From Ectopseudomonas alcaliphila (GTDB lineage Bacteria > Pseudomonadota > Gammaproteobacteria > Pseudomonadales > Pseudomonadaceae), in the NCBI RefSeq assembly GCF_900101755.1, contig NZ_FNAE01000002.1:566617-630616 (forward strand): DNA of 64,000 nucleotides. Direction: 5' to 3'. A model generated the notes under the pieces. The model made no database searches and was not told the DNA's origin. It worked only from the letters and a program-made list of their open reading frames with translations. The position numbers and the translations under genes are program-made. Every line of letters begins with the position of its first letter. Position 1 is the stretch's first letter. Below are positions 18,075 to 26,535 of the stretch, one piece after another.

Positions 18075-18200
18075 TCAGAGTTCGAAACGGTCTCGGCTGT
18101 TGCCGGCGTTGTCGTCGCCCGGCAGGTACAGCGGGCCTTTCTGACCGCAGCCAGCCAGCAGGCAAACGGCGGCGAGGAGCGCGAGGGTCAGTCGCTTCAT
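18075..18200 (-). CDS. lptM: LPS-assembly lipoprotein LptM (YifL/LppL)
   Basis: Tiny 41-residue lipoprotein: a signal peptide MKRLTLALLAAVCLL, lipobox LLAGC with Cys20 as the acylated residue, then the family hallmark GCGQKGPLYLP. LptM assists maturation of the LptDE outer-membrane translocon. AAGGA precedes ATG 18200. It is placed directly before lysA, as in P. aeruginosa (lppL). Confidence 0.93.
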   Translation of the reverse strand: MKRLTLALLAAVCLLAGCGQKGPLYLPGDDNAGNSRDRFEL

Positions 18201-18381
18201 GGGGCAGTCCTTGAAAATAAGCGTGAATTGCGCCGGAGTATACCGACCCCCTGCCACCTTGCCTATGCGCCCGGCGCCCGCCTGGCGGGGCGCTGGCTCA
18301 ATCGGCGCCTGCGTCTGGCGTGCACTTGGAGGGCATTCACGCCAGCTTGGGTTAGCATGCGGCGAGTAACGAGGAACCTCG

Positions 18382-19419
18382 ATGGACAATCCCGCGATTT
18401 TGGCCGGCTCGGTCTCTGTGGCCTACCTGCAGGGCTTGATCGAACACCTGCAGCGCCAGGGGGTAGCGCCCGAGGCGTTGCTCGCCCATGCCCAACTCAG
18501 TCCTGAAGCTCTCAGCCAGCGTGACCAACGCATTGCCGCCAGCGCCTATCTGACGCTGCTGGGCGAGGGCGTGCGCCTGACTGGCGACCCCTGTCTGGGC
18601 TTGCATCTGGGGGAGTCGGTGCGGCCGGGTTATTACGGCGTGCTCGGTTACCTGATCATGAGCTGCGCGACCCTGGCCGACGCGCTGCACCGACAGGCGC
18701 GCTACGCCTCGCTGGTCGGCAACCTGGGCCTGGTCGTGCTCGACGACGAGCCCGCTCGGCCCGACAGCGAGCCGCTGGTTGCCCACAGCTGGCAGCCGTT
18801 GCTGGCGCAGCAGCAGCGCCAGCTGAGCGAGGAGACGCTGGCCGGCTGGGTCAGCTTCGGGCGCTGGATCAGCGGCCTGGATATCGCACCGACCGAGGTG
18901 CGCTTCCAGCATCCGGCGCCGGCCGATACTTCCGAGCACGCGCGGATCTTTCGTTGCCCGGTGCTGTTCGATCAGCCCGACAATTCCCTGATCTTTCCCA
19001 GGCGGTTGCTGGCGGCGCCGTTGAACCAGGCCGACGCGCAGGTGCGGGGCATGCTCGATGCCTACGCCGATCGCCTGCTGGCCGAGCTCAATCAGGGCAA
19101 CAGCGTGCTCGATCGGGCGCGCCTGGAGCTGGCGCGTCAGTTGCCGGAGCAGGGGCCTGATCTGGAGGCCATCGCCGCTGCCCTGGCGCTGAGCCCAAGG
19201 ACCTTGCAGCGGCGTTTGCGTGAGGGCGGGCTGTCGTTCAGTCAGCTGGTCGACGAAACCCGCCAGCAGCTGGTGCTGCACTACCTGCGTGACCCTGCAC
19301 TTGAGCTGGCAGAAATCGCCTTTCTGGTCGGTTTCAGCGAGCCGGGTTCGCTGGCGCGAGCATTTCGTCGCTGGACGGGAACGAGTCCGGGCGAGTACCG
19401 TCGCCACCTTTGCGCCTAG
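18382..19419 (+). CDS. AraC-family transcriptional regulator (OruR/ArgR-like layout)
   Basis: A 345-residue regulator: an N-terminal arabinose-binding-like domain of the type common in Pseudomonas (VAYLQGLIEHLQRQGVAPEALL, then GYYGVLGYLIMSCATLADAL), and a C-terminal AraC DNA-binding domain with two helix-turn-helix units, the second ELAEIAFLVGFSEPGSLARAFRRWTG being the diagnostic one. It lies between lptM (divergent) and cyaY, which are direct neighbours in other pseudomonads as I recall, so it may be a local insertion. No target is evident. Confidence 0.92.
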   Translation: MDNPAILAGSVSVAYLQGLIEHLQRQGVAPEALLAHAQLSPEALSQRDQRIAASAYLTLLGEGVRLTGDPCLGLHLGESVRPGYYGVLGYLIMSCATLADALHRQARYASLVGNLGLVVLDDEPARPDSEPLVAHSWQPLLAQQQRQLSEETLAGWVSFGRWISGLDIAPTEVRFQHPAPADTSEHARIFRCPVLFDQPDNSLIFPRRLLAAPLNQADAQVRGMLDAYADRLLAELNQGNSVLDRARLELARQLPEQGPDLEAIAAALALSPRTLQRRLREGGLSFSQLVDETRQQLVLHYLRDPALELAEIAFLVGFSEPGSLARAFRRWTGTSPGEYRRHLCA

Positions 19420-19488
19420 GCCCGCTAACCTGGTCTTGCGTTTTCGCCTAATTTTTCTGCAGTCGCTGCATCTTGTGAGGACACCCCG

Positions 19489-19821
19489 ATGAGCCTGAGC
19501 GAAGCCCGCTTTCATGATCTGGTCGATGCCACCCAGCAGGCGGTGGAGGATATCTTCGACGACAGCGGTCTGGACGTCGATCTGGAAAACAGCGCCGGTG
19601 TGCTCACGGTGCGTTTCGACAATGGCAGCCAGCTGATCTTCAGCCGTCAGGAGCCGATTCGCCAGCTGTGGCTGGCTGCGCGCTCCGGTGGTTTCCACTT
19701 CGACTACGACGAAGCCGACGGCCGCTGGATCTGCGATACCAGTGACGAACAGCTCGGTGAGATGCTGGTACGCATCACGCTCGAGCAGTCGGGCGCCGAG
19801 CTGGAGTTCGATGAACTCTGA
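19489..19821 (+). CDS. cyaY: Iron-sulphur assembly protein CyaY (frataxin)
   Basis: Frataxin of 110 residues that modulates iron supply and cysteine desulphurase activity in Isc assembly. The start MSLSEARFHDLVDATQQAVEDIFDD shows the acidic helix 1 that binds iron; the beta-sheet carries the conserved QPxRQLWLAA-type core as EPIRQLWLAARSGGFHF. GAGGA lies eight bases upstream of ATG 19489. The 3' end overlaps the next gene by 11 bases. Confidence 0.95.
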   Translation: MSLSEARFHDLVDATQQAVEDIFDDSGLDVDLENSAGVLTVRFDNGSQLIFSRQEPIRQLWLAARSGGFHFDYDEADGRWICDTSDEQLGEMLVRITLEQSGAELEFDEL

Positions 19822-20008
19822 TCCCGCGCACAAGCCGCTGGATTCGCCGTGTCGGCGCCAGTGTTGCCTCGACGAGCATGAGCAGTGCCTCGGTTGTGGC
19901 CGCACCCTGCAGGAGATTCTCGACTGGGGCGCGGCCGACAACGAGCGGCGCCGCTTGATCTGTCAGGCCGCCGAGCAGCGCCTGTTGCAGCGCAAGCAGA
20001 GGCACTGA
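19811..20008 (+). CDS. DUF1289 family cysteine-rich protein
   Basis: 65 residues with the DUF1289 pattern: SPCRRQCCLDEHEQCLGCGRT and EILDW, giving five closely spaced cysteines that could bind a metal. Its start lies inside the end of cyaY (11-base overlap, different frame), so the two are likely translated together. The function of the family is not known; the link to frataxin hints at metal handling but is only inference. Confidence 0.85.
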   Translation: MNSDPAHKPLDSPCRRQCCLDEHEQCLGCGRTLQEILDWGAADNERRRLICQAAEQRLLQRKQRH

Positions 20009-20063
20009 CCACGCAGTCTTGTTTATTTGTCCGGCTGTGTTAGGGTCGACAGACATTCAGCTG

Positions 20064-20095
20064 AACCCCGCCTTCGGGCGGGGTTTTGCTTTTTT
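20064..20095 (+). terminator. Rho-independent terminator after the cyaY-DUF1289 pair
   Basis: Stem AACCCCGCC-TTC-GGGCGGGGTT (20064-20084) followed by a T-rich tract. Confidence 0.85.
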
Positions 20096-20125
20096 ACGGC
20101 TTACGCAAGGAGTCCGCCCGGCATC

Positions 20126-20533
20126 ATGAACAGCACACCGACCATCACCATTACCCGCCTCGATCTGCAGCGTCTGGAGCGCCTGCTCGACAGCCTGGAC
20201 GAGTTTGGCCCTGGCGCCCAGGCGCTGCAGGCCGAGCTGGATCGTGCCGAAGTGGTGGGGCACGATGAGGTGCCTGCCGGTGTGGTGACCATGAACTCGC
20301 GCGTGCACTGCCGCGAGGAAAGCAGCGGCAAGGACTATCACCTGACCCTGGTCTACCCGCAGGATGCTGGTGGCGAAGGCAAGGTCAGCATTCTCGCGCC
20401 AGTCGGCAGCGCCTTGCTCGGTCTGTCCGTCGGTCAGCATATCGATTGGACGGCACCGGGCGGCAAGCAGCTCAAGCTGACGCTGCTGGCCGTCGAATAC
20501 CAGCCGGAAGCGGCGGGCGAATACGACCGCTAG
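20126..20533 (+). CDS. rnk: Regulator of nucleoside diphosphate kinase Rnk
   Basis: 135-residue GreA-like factor with an N-terminal short coiled coil (ITRLDLQRLERLLDSL) and a C-terminal FKBP-like domain (VTMNSRVHCRE, TLVYPQDAGGEGKVSILAPVGSALLGLSVGQ). Rnk binds RNA polymerase, though more weakly than GreA, and was named for effects on nucleoside diphosphate kinase and alginate in P. aeruginosa. AAGGAG occurs 13 bases before ATG 20126, a rather long spacing. It is convergent with cyaA. Confidence 0.94.
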   Translation: MNSTPTITITRLDLQRLERLLDSLDEFGPGAQALQAELDRAEVVGHDEVPAGVVTMNSRVHCREESSGKDYHLTLVYPQDAGGEGKVSILAPVGSALLGLSVGQHIDWTAPGGKQLKLTLLAVEYQPEAAGEYDR

Positions 20534-20624
20534 CAGGTTGTTGAAAAACGACCTCGGCTTCGGCCTCCTGCGTCGCTCTACCTCCTGCATCCATGCAGTC
20601 GTCGCCTGGGTTTCAACGGCCTGC
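20533..20624. repeat. Imperfect palindromic element, GTTGAAAAAC type
   Basis: GCAGGTTGTTGAAAAAC begins at 20533 (touching the rnk stop) and GTTTCAACGGCCTGC ends at 20624; the two ends pair imperfectly. Inner short palindromes such as CTGCATCCATGCAG lie between. A shorter relative with the same GTTGAAAAAC edge is at 25972-26010. The rest of the gap to cyaA (20625-20748) shows no gene. Confidence 0.6.
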
Positions 20625-20748
20625 CAGGCCTTGAGCGCGCAGAGCTGCGCCTTTTCACAGGACCCGGCTGTAGGGCAGGGGCAACCCGCCAGTGCGCCAA
20701 TCGCGGCGCGGGGCCCACGGAAGGCGGCAGATCATTCATGTCGCGATG

Positions 20749-23607
20749 CTAGGCCTGCTGCAGCGCTGCGTTCAGGGCATTCTCCAGTTCGCTCTTGTAG
20801 CGCAGATAGTGCACGGTCTGCGCCTGTTGTCCGGCCAGCAGGGCGGACAGATCCAGGTCGGTGATGTAGCAGGGATAGCGCTCGCCGCCGGCGCGCTGGG
20901 AGAGGATGTGCTGCGCCACGGCGCGATACAGCTCGCGGCCATACTCCAGTTCGGAAAATTCACGATGGTTGCAGTACAGCGAGACATGGCGCTGGCGACC
21001 GTCGCCCGGCTCGACGATGGCCTGCACATCGTAGAACGGGTGGCTGACCTGTGCTTCTGGCACCGGCCTGCGCTCGAGGCGCTGCGCGCGTAGGGGCGCA
21101 GCCGGCAGCAGTTGGTAGTAGAGAATTTCCAGTGGGGGTTCGTGGTCGGCGCCATCGAGCGGCAGCATGGCATTGCGCCGATACAGCAGTGACTGCAGGA
21201 AGCGATGGATCGGCGTCAGCAGGCTCTGTTCATCGCGAAATGGCAGGCGCCGACGCCACAGCGCGTTGCGTTCATCGAGCAGGGTCAGTTCCGCTTCGCC
21301 GCTGGTTTCGTGCAGGCGATAGAACACCTGGATGCACTGCGGGCGACCCATGGGCAGGATCAGCGCCAGGTCGTCGCCATCGAGGGCATGGCGGTCCAGA
21401 TGCAGAGGGCTGTAGAGCTCCTGCTCGGCGCCAAGATGCTCCAGCAGTGCCGGCAGATCGCCCAGGGCAGCGTGGCTGACCTGGCCGGGTGTCAGCTGCA
21501 ACACGTGGTAGTGCTGGCGCACCTGCACCAGATAGCGCGACTGGCGACCTTCGGCGTAGGTGTCGAGCAGGTCGCGCAGCAGCTCGTCGACGCGTTCGGC
21601 AATCGGCTGGGCACGATTACGGCAGTAGCAGCGCACCTGCACCTGGGGGCGCGGGCCGCCGATCGGCAAGCTGTTGAGCAGATCGCGCAGACAGTCGAGC
21701 AGGGCGTCGGTGCCGTCATGGCGGCTGACCTGCAGTTCGTTCCAGCTGTTGAGCACCACTTGATCGAGGGTCAGTACCAGGTTCTCGCGCACCCCCGAAT
21801 ACCCCAGCGCATCGGTGCGCCCGGTGGTCATGTGCACGTTCATCTGGCTGTGCTGCTTGAGCGGGTCGACCCCGACATTGACCAGCAACAGCACCTGGCT
21901 GGGGATGCTGGCGCGCAGCAGGGCGGCTTCTTCGACGCTGGGCTGCGGCAAGGGGAAGCTCTGCTGCAGACTGCCGATCAGATTGGACAGTTCGAAATCG
22001 GTCAGGTCGCTGCTGCCCGGATGCAGCGACAGGCGCGTGCTGCTGTCGATCACGCCGTTGCGATGGCACCAGGCGAGCAGTTCGATCAGTTCGCGCGAAC
22101 GCTTGAGAGGGGCGAAGTCGCTCCACTCCTGCGCGCCCAGGCTGCCGTTGAACAGCGCCCACTGGTATTCGCTGGGTGCCTCGGGGCTGGGGTGCTGGAC
22201 CAGGGTCAGGGTGTCTTCGGCCAGGTCCGGGGCGATGCCGGGGTTGATGTACTCCACCTTGCCGGCCTTGCGCTCGAAGGCTGCATACAGGCGCCGGCCC
22301 AGCACGTTGAGGTCACGGTTGTTCAGCGAGCTGCCGGCCTCGGCAGTGCGGGCGAACTGTGAGAGAAAGCGGTAGCTGTAGGTCAGCTCGTTGACCAGTA
22401 CGCGGCGCTCGGCAGCGACCTGGCGCACCTTCCACTGGCTGCGACTGTCGAGCACGTTGAGCTGGCGGCTCTGCCAGCCCCATTCAGCTGTCAGGCGCTC
22501 GAGCAGCAGGCGCTGCCAGCTCTTGGCGCGGCCGCGTGTCGGCGGGCGGCTGACCTTCTTGTTGACCTTCAGGTACAGGCAGCGGCGGATCAGCTCCAGC
22601 CTTTCCTGATCGCCGCGTGCGCTCAGATATTCTTCCAGGCGACGGTAGACGACGATGTAGGGGTCGAGCTCGTCGAGGTCCAGGCGGCCTTCGAACACCG
22701 CCCGCTTGAAGCGCAGCGCCAGGCATTCGACCTTGGGGTGCTCGCTGGCGTAGACCTCGGTGAGCAACAGTTTGAGTACCGACTTGTAGGGCGACTCGAT
22801 GCCCTTGTACAGCTGCCACATGCCGGCGCCGATGAACTCTTCCGGTGGGATATGCGCCAGGTTGCCGAGGTCGAGTACGTCCTCGGCACGTACGAAGCGC
22901 TTGCTCAGCAGGGTGCGGCAGTAGTCGTGGTAGCGCGTTTCCTCGTAGACCGGCACCAGCCACCAGAGCGGCGTACGGCCGCCGAGCCAGATGGCCGTGC
23001 GGTAGAACTCGTCGAGCAGCAGATAATGCTGGGTGGTGCCGCAGTCGTCGGAGGTCAGTTGCGCCTCGCGCGCGCCTTGGGTGAAGCGCTGCGGGTCGAC
23101 CAGAAAGACATGCACCTCGGCGCCCTGGGTGGCGGCCCAGCTTTCCAGCTGATCGCACTTCTTGCGCAGGTCCTGCAGTTCCTGTGCAGTGAGATTGGGC
23201 GAATGGCACAGCCACAGGTCCATATCGCTCTGTTCGGCCTGCGCCACGGTGCCCAGGCTACCCATCAGGAACAGACCATGCAGCGGTGCTGCGCCCTGAC
23301 CACGGCGTGGTTTGTAGACGAAGGAACGGGTCAGGCGCTGGACTTCGGCGAGGCTGGCATCATCCGGCTCGAAACCGCTCAGGCCGGCCGGTGTACTGGC
23401 CGAGACGTAGCCAGGCAGCAGCGGATGATTGACGTGCAGCAGCAATGGCAACAGCTTGAGGACCAGTTGCTGGCGTGTGGACAGCGCCTCCATGGCCCGC
23501 TGCAGGCGGCCCTGATTGATCTGCAGAAAGCGCGCGCGCAGTTGCGCCAGCACCTTGCGGTCGATGCCGTCATCGATATCGGGGCGTATTTCCAGCGTGC
23601 GCGTCAT
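20749..23607 (-). CDS. cyaA: Class I adenylate cyclase
   Basis: Makes cAMP from ATP; in Pseudomonas this feeds Vfr-controlled genes. The 952-residue length and sequence match the enterobacterial-type CyaA. The catalytic N-terminal half has the nucleotidyltransferase motif GSLGTVAQAEQSDMDLWLC with Gly116-Ser117 and Asp128/Asp130, and the family stretches NHPLLPGYV and LWWLVPVYEE. The C-terminal half is the regulatory domain. Transcription is away from a repeat-containing gap of 217 bases. Confidence 0.96.
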   Translation of the reverse strand: MTRTLEIRPDIDDGIDRKVLAQLRARFLQINQGRLQRAMEALSTRQQLVLKLLPLLLHVNHPLLPGYVSASTPAGLSGFEPDDASLAEVQRLTRSFVYKPRRGQGAAPLHGLFLMGSLGTVAQAEQSDMDLWLCHSPNLTAQELQDLRKKCDQLESWAATQGAEVHVFLVDPQRFTQGAREAQLTSDDCGTTQHYLLLDEFYRTAIWLGGRTPLWWLVPVYEETRYHDYCRTLLSKRFVRAEDVLDLGNLAHIPPEEFIGAGMWQLYKGIESPYKSVLKLLLTEVYASEHPKVECLALRFKRAVFEGRLDLDELDPYIVVYRRLEEYLSARGDQERLELIRRCLYLKVNKKVSRPPTRGRAKSWQRLLLERLTAEWGWQSRQLNVLDSRSQWKVRQVAAERRVLVNELTYSYRFLSQFARTAEAGSSLNNRDLNVLGRRLYAAFERKAGKVEYINPGIAPDLAEDTLTLVQHPSPEAPSEYQWALFNGSLGAQEWSDFAPLKRSRELIELLAWCHRNGVIDSSTRLSLHPGSSDLTDFELSNLIGSLQQSFPLPQPSVEEAALLRASIPSQVLLLVNVGVDPLKQHSQMNVHMTTGRTDALGYSGVRENLVLTLDQVVLNSWNELQVSRHDGTDALLDCLRDLLNSLPIGGPRPQVQVRCYCRNRAQPIAERVDELLRDLLDTYAEGRQSRYLVQVRQHYHVLQLTPGQVSHAALGDLPALLEHLGAEQELYSPLHLDRHALDGDDLALILPMGRPQCIQVFYRLHETSGEAELTLLDERNALWRRRLPFRDEQSLLTPIHRFLQSLLYRRNAMLPLDGADHEPPLEILYYQLLPAAPLRAQRLERRPVPEAQVSHPFYDVQAIVEPGDGRQRHVSLYCNHREFSELEYGRELYRAVAQHILSQRAGGERYPCYITDLDLSALLAGQQAQTVHYLRYKSELENALNAALQQA

Positions 23608-23708
23608 GCTCGAACTCTACTGCAGATGTGGCAAGCCTATCAGCGGCGAGCTCGCCAGTGCAGTGCCTTTGACGCTATATCGCCCGCCGCGCCGCTCTCT
23701 GAAGAGCG

Positions 23709-23801
23709 GCCGGCTAATGCCGATCAGATAGTTACCAAAGCAGCCTTTCACAGGATCCCGCCCCGGGGCGAAGCGCCGGTGACAGAGCGGCATTAGCCGG
23801 C
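23709..23801. repeat. 93-base element with perfect 14-base terminal inverted repeats
   Basis: GCCGGCTAATGCCG (23709-23722) and its exact complement CGGCATTAGCCGGC (23788-23801) enclose a tract, CGATCAGATAGTTACCAAAGC, that reappears in variant form at 62070-62093, and a CCCGCCCCGGGGCGAAGC piece (23757-23774) shared with the repeats at 35661 and 62281. It lies upstream of cyaA. No open frame fits inside. Confidence 0.75.
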
Positions 23802-23824
23802 TGGCGGCTCGGATTGACAGCCTG

Positions 23825-24079
23825 TTAAGCGGAGGTGGCCTGACGGGCCGATAGAATGATCAGCAGCGCTTGCGCGTGCTCGGCGGCATCGATGCCCAGG
23901 CTGGTCAGGTAGCCGCCGTCGGCCTGGCTCACCAGGCCTTTTTCGTGAAGGCGGGTGATGGCGCCTTGCGCCTTGAATGAGGCGTTGTTGTGCACCTTCA
24001 GCCCCTCCTGATGATTGTCCAGGTTGTACAGGGCGAGGATTTCCAGCTCGTCGATCAGGTCAGCGGTGAATGACTTCAT
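23825..24079 (-). CDS. TIGR02647-type small conserved protein
   Basis: 84 residues: an N-terminal helix pair (TADLIDELEILALYNLDNHQEGLKVH) and a winged-helix-like C-terminal half with ITRLHEKGLVSQADGGYLTSLG and AAEHAQALLIIL. This agrees with the small pseudomonad family TIGR02647, which is often labelled DNA-binding without experiment. It stands alone, 217 bases from cyaA. Confidence 0.8.
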   Translation of the reverse strand: MKSFTADLIDELEILALYNLDNHQEGLKVHNNASFKAQGAITRLHEKGLVSQADGGYLTSLGIDAAEHAQALLIILSARQATSA

Positions 24080-24253
24080 GGTGACTCCGTCTTGTTGTTA
24101 TGGCGCTCTTGCAGTGTAGAGCCATGTATTGAGCTCTGCCCATCGCTGAGTGGCCAGCTGGCCAGAATTCGTGGGTAGGCCTCCTGGTCGGAGCTGGCAT
24201 CGGCAATAGCAGTCTGCTTGCCAGTCCGGCCTGGGGGCTGGACCCATACGGGC

Positions 24254-24529
24254 TCAGCTTTCTTCCGGCAGCTCCGGCAGTGCGCGCAGGGCCTGCTCAT
24301 ACCAGGCGCCATCGAAGGGGCGATCCTCGCGCAGCATGGCATCGACTTCGTGAGCCAGGACCAGCGCCATCAGCTCGAGGATCTCCTCGCGCTCGTAACC
24401 GACCAGCGTCAGCTTGTTGTAAACCGCCTTGGCGGCAGCGGGCTCGCCGCTTTCCAGCTGGTTTTCGATAGCCTGAATCAGGGTGGCTTCGGCGAAATCT
24501 TCGTCTTCTTGCTCGTTGTCTTGGCTCAT
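24254..24529 (-). CDS. Small conserved acidic protein, unknown function
   Basis: 91 residues, strongly acidic at both ends (MSQDNEQEDEDFAEA and ALPELPEES), helical throughout, with no cysteines or signal peptide. GAGAGGAA precedes ATG 24529, and codon use matches neighbours, so it is a real gene. I do not recognise a named family. It is 26 bases after the glycosidase-like gene upstream and may share its transcript. Confidence 0.75.
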   Translation of the reverse strand: MSQDNEQEDEDFAEATLIQAIENQLESGEPAAAKAVYNKLTLVGYEREEILELMALVLAHEVDAMLREDRPFDGAWYEQALRALPELPEES

Positions 24530-24555
24530 GGTTCCTCTCGTGTTCTGACGCTGGC

Positions 24556-25308
24556 TCAGTCGCAGGGGGTGCCGACGCCCTTCAGGCTGAGTTTGAAGAA
24601 TTGCAGACGAAAGCCGGAGTTCGCGGCTCGATTGCAGAGGTTTTTATTGAAGGCGCGATATTCGGCGATGAAGATCGGCTTGCCCTGGCTGCGCATATGA
24701 CTGTAACCGTCACATTCGTTGTAGCGATAGCAGCTTTCGTTGATGGCAAAGTCGAAGTGCTCGCCGAGCTCGGGCAGCAGTTCTACGGCATTCTTCAGGC
24801 CGATGCTCAGGTCGCGGTTGTGCGCCTCGCTGGCCAGCCAACGATTGAAGTCTATTTGTTCGGCTTCCGTCAGGCCCAGGCCATTGTCATTGCTGTAGCC
24901 GTCCACGTTGTCCGGGTCGACAGCGTCGCAGCCCTTGTCGACGGCCAGGTCCAGGCGCTTGGCGAGCAGTTGGCGTACATCGTCACGGCGATAGTCGAGC
25001 CAACGCTCGCCAGGCCAATCAGGCAATGCTTTGCCCAGGGCCGCCGTGGGGTAGGCCTGGGCGTCGCTGCGCCAATCTTCCCAGGTGCCCGCACTGAAAT
25101 AGCAGATAACGATACGGCCACCCGCCTTGAGATTGGTGATGGTTTGTTTGGGCGTGTCGTACAGGTCGATGTCATAGACCAGGCGATCAGGCGTTTGCAG
25201 TTTGCCATCGAGCTGCATGTGCCAGGATGCATTGACGGGAATGGTGACCGGCGTCGCCGCCGTCAGTGACGGGGCGATAACGCTGAGCAGTGCAAGGAGT
25301 GTGCGCAT
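24556..25308 (-). CDS. Exported GH114-type glycoside hydrolase
   Basis: 250 residues with an N-terminal signal peptide (MRTLLALLSVIAPSLTAATP). The TIM-barrel family signatures are readable: YDIDLYDTP, VICYFSAGTWEDW, WLDYRRDDVRQLL, CDAVDPDNVDGYSND and a terminal IAEYR. GH114 enzymes cut alpha-1,4-polygalactosamine and are found with exopolysaccharide genes; no such genes are nearby here. The acidic residues of the DPDNVDGY motif would be catalytic candidates. Substrate is not certain. Confidence 0.88.
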   Translation of the reverse strand: MRTLLALLSVIAPSLTAATPVTIPVNASWHMQLDGKLQTPDRLVYDIDLYDTPKQTITNLKAGGRIVICYFSAGTWEDWRSDAQAYPTAALGKALPDWPGERWLDYRRDDVRQLLAKRLDLAVDKGCDAVDPDNVDGYSNDNGLGLTEAEQIDFNRWLASEAHNRDLSIGLKNAVELLPELGEHFDFAINESCYRYNECDGYSHMRSQGKPIFIAEYRAFNKNLCNRAANSGFRLQFFKLSLKGVGTPCD

Positions 25309-25380
25309 GATGGTCCGGAGGCAGGGGGAGATTTAATTACCTTAGGCCAGGGGTGTTGCCGTAGCTAGGCGCAGGCTTTC

Positions 25381-25860
25381 TCAGCCTGCGGCGAAGTCCA
25401 GCAAGGCCTGGCCGGTCAGGCGATAGGTCGTCCACTCGCTCTGTGGGCGGGCGCCGAAGGATTCGTAGAAGTCGATGGCCGGGGTGTTCCAGTCCAGCAC
25501 CGACCACTCGAAGCGACCACAGTCTCGTGCCACGGCCAGTTGCGCCAGATGGCGCAGCAGCGCCTTGCCGGCGCCCAGCCCGCGGGCCACGGGGCTGACA
25601 TAGAGGTCTTCCAGGTACAGGCCGTGCTTGCCCAGCCAGGTGGAGTAGTTGAAGAAGTACACGGCATAGCCAATGGGCTGGCCGTCGGTTTCGCAGATCA
25701 GACCATGGGCAGTGCTGCCTTCGGCGAACAGGCTATCGCGGATGCCAGCGGTATCGGTCTTCACCTCGTGCTCGGCCTTTTCGTAGATGGCCAGTTCGGT
25801 GATGAAACGCAGGATCAGCTCGGCGTCGTCAGGGGTGGCGGGGCGGATGTGCAGTGACAT
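25381..25860 (-). CDS. GNAT family N-acetyltransferase
   Basis: 159 residues from ATG 25860 with GGAGAG just upstream. The GNAT fold is clear: IRPATPDDAELILRFITELA at the start, YLEDLYVSPVARGLGAGKAL with the acetyl-CoA binding Q/RxxGxG/A loop, and FEWSVLDWNTPAIDFYESFGA. It resembles the diamine (spermidine-type) acetyltransferases. The acceptor cannot be named from sequence. Confidence 0.9.
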   Translation of the reverse strand: MSLHIRPATPDDAELILRFITELAIYEKAEHEVKTDTAGIRDSLFAEGSTAHGLICETDGQPIGYAVYFFNYSTWLGKHGLYLEDLYVSPVARGLGAGKALLRHLAQLAVARDCGRFEWSVLDWNTPAIDFYESFGARPQSEWTTYRLTGQALLDFAAG

Positions 25861-25971
25861 GAATCTCTCCTGGCGCGGTAGACACTGCATGTACTGCCGC
25901 GTGGTTGGATGTGTGCGTGTTATCGATCAGCGATAGGTTCGTTCATGACGACCCTTGGCCCGGTCCGCTGA

Positions 25972-26010
25972 CCGGCCGTTGAAAAACGCAGGTGGTTTTT
26001 CAGCAGCCGG
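25972..26010. terminator. Inverted repeat acting as probable terminator of the next gene upstream
   Basis: CCGGCCGTTGAAAAAC (25972-25987) pairs with GTTTTTCAGCAGCCGG (25995-26010). Read on the minus strand it follows the outer-membrane protein gene ending at 26011 directly. It shares the GTTGAAAAAC edge with the element at 20533. Confidence 0.65.
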
Positions 26011-26472
26011 TTAAAGGCGCAGGCCGAGGTTGACCATCAGCGCGGCGTTGCCCAGCAGCACCAGTTCGGCCGCCATGCCGTGGCTCTGCACGCCCAACGA
26101 AGGAATGATCGCAGGTGCCACGCCCAGGTGGTTGAGTGGGATCTTGTCGCGATACTCACCGCGATAACCATGTAACAGGCCGCCAGTCAGCTTGGCATAG
26201 AAAGGGTGGCGGTCACTTTCGAAACGTCGGCCCACATAGGCGTATTGCGAGCTTTGGTCGAATGAGTTGCGAAAGACCGCGCCACCCCACAGGTTGCCGG
26301 ATGCATAACCGCGCTCCAGGCCAATCAGACGCTGGTGATTGTTGTGGTCAGGCTCGGGATTGTAATGCCGCGTGTAGACGCTGGTCTGTACTTGCCAGTA
26401 GTCGTGTTCGGTCGCGACTGCTGATGTTGCCAGCAGGCTCAGTAGCAGGATCGTCGGGAGTGTGTAACGCAT
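26011..26472 (-). CDS. Conserved small outer-membrane beta-barrel protein
   Basis: 153 residues with signal peptide MRYTLPTILLLSLLATSAVA, then alternating aromatic/polar strands such as WQVQTSVYTRHYNPEPDHNN and AYVGRRF, ending in LGLRL, as expected for a small barrel. AGGAGGT precedes ATG 26472. The family occurs next to argH in P. aeruginosa (PA5264) and is sometimes mislabelled as a glycerol-3-phosphate transporter. It looks somewhat like PagP- or LpxR-type lipid A enzymes in size, but I see no proof of that. Confidence 0.8.
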   Translation of the reverse strand: MRYTLPTILLLSLLATSAVATEHDYWQVQTSVYTRHYNPEPDHNNHQRLIGLERGYASGNLWGGAVFRNSFDQSSQYAYVGRRFESDRHPFYAKLTGGLLHGYRGEYRDKIPLNHLGVAPAIIPSLGVQSHGMAAELVLLGNAALMVNLGLRL

Positions 26473-26535
26473 GGTGACCTCCTGGTCGGATGGCCTGCCT
26501 TGGCAGGGGCGACGTGCCGCCGCCCCTTTGCGACC

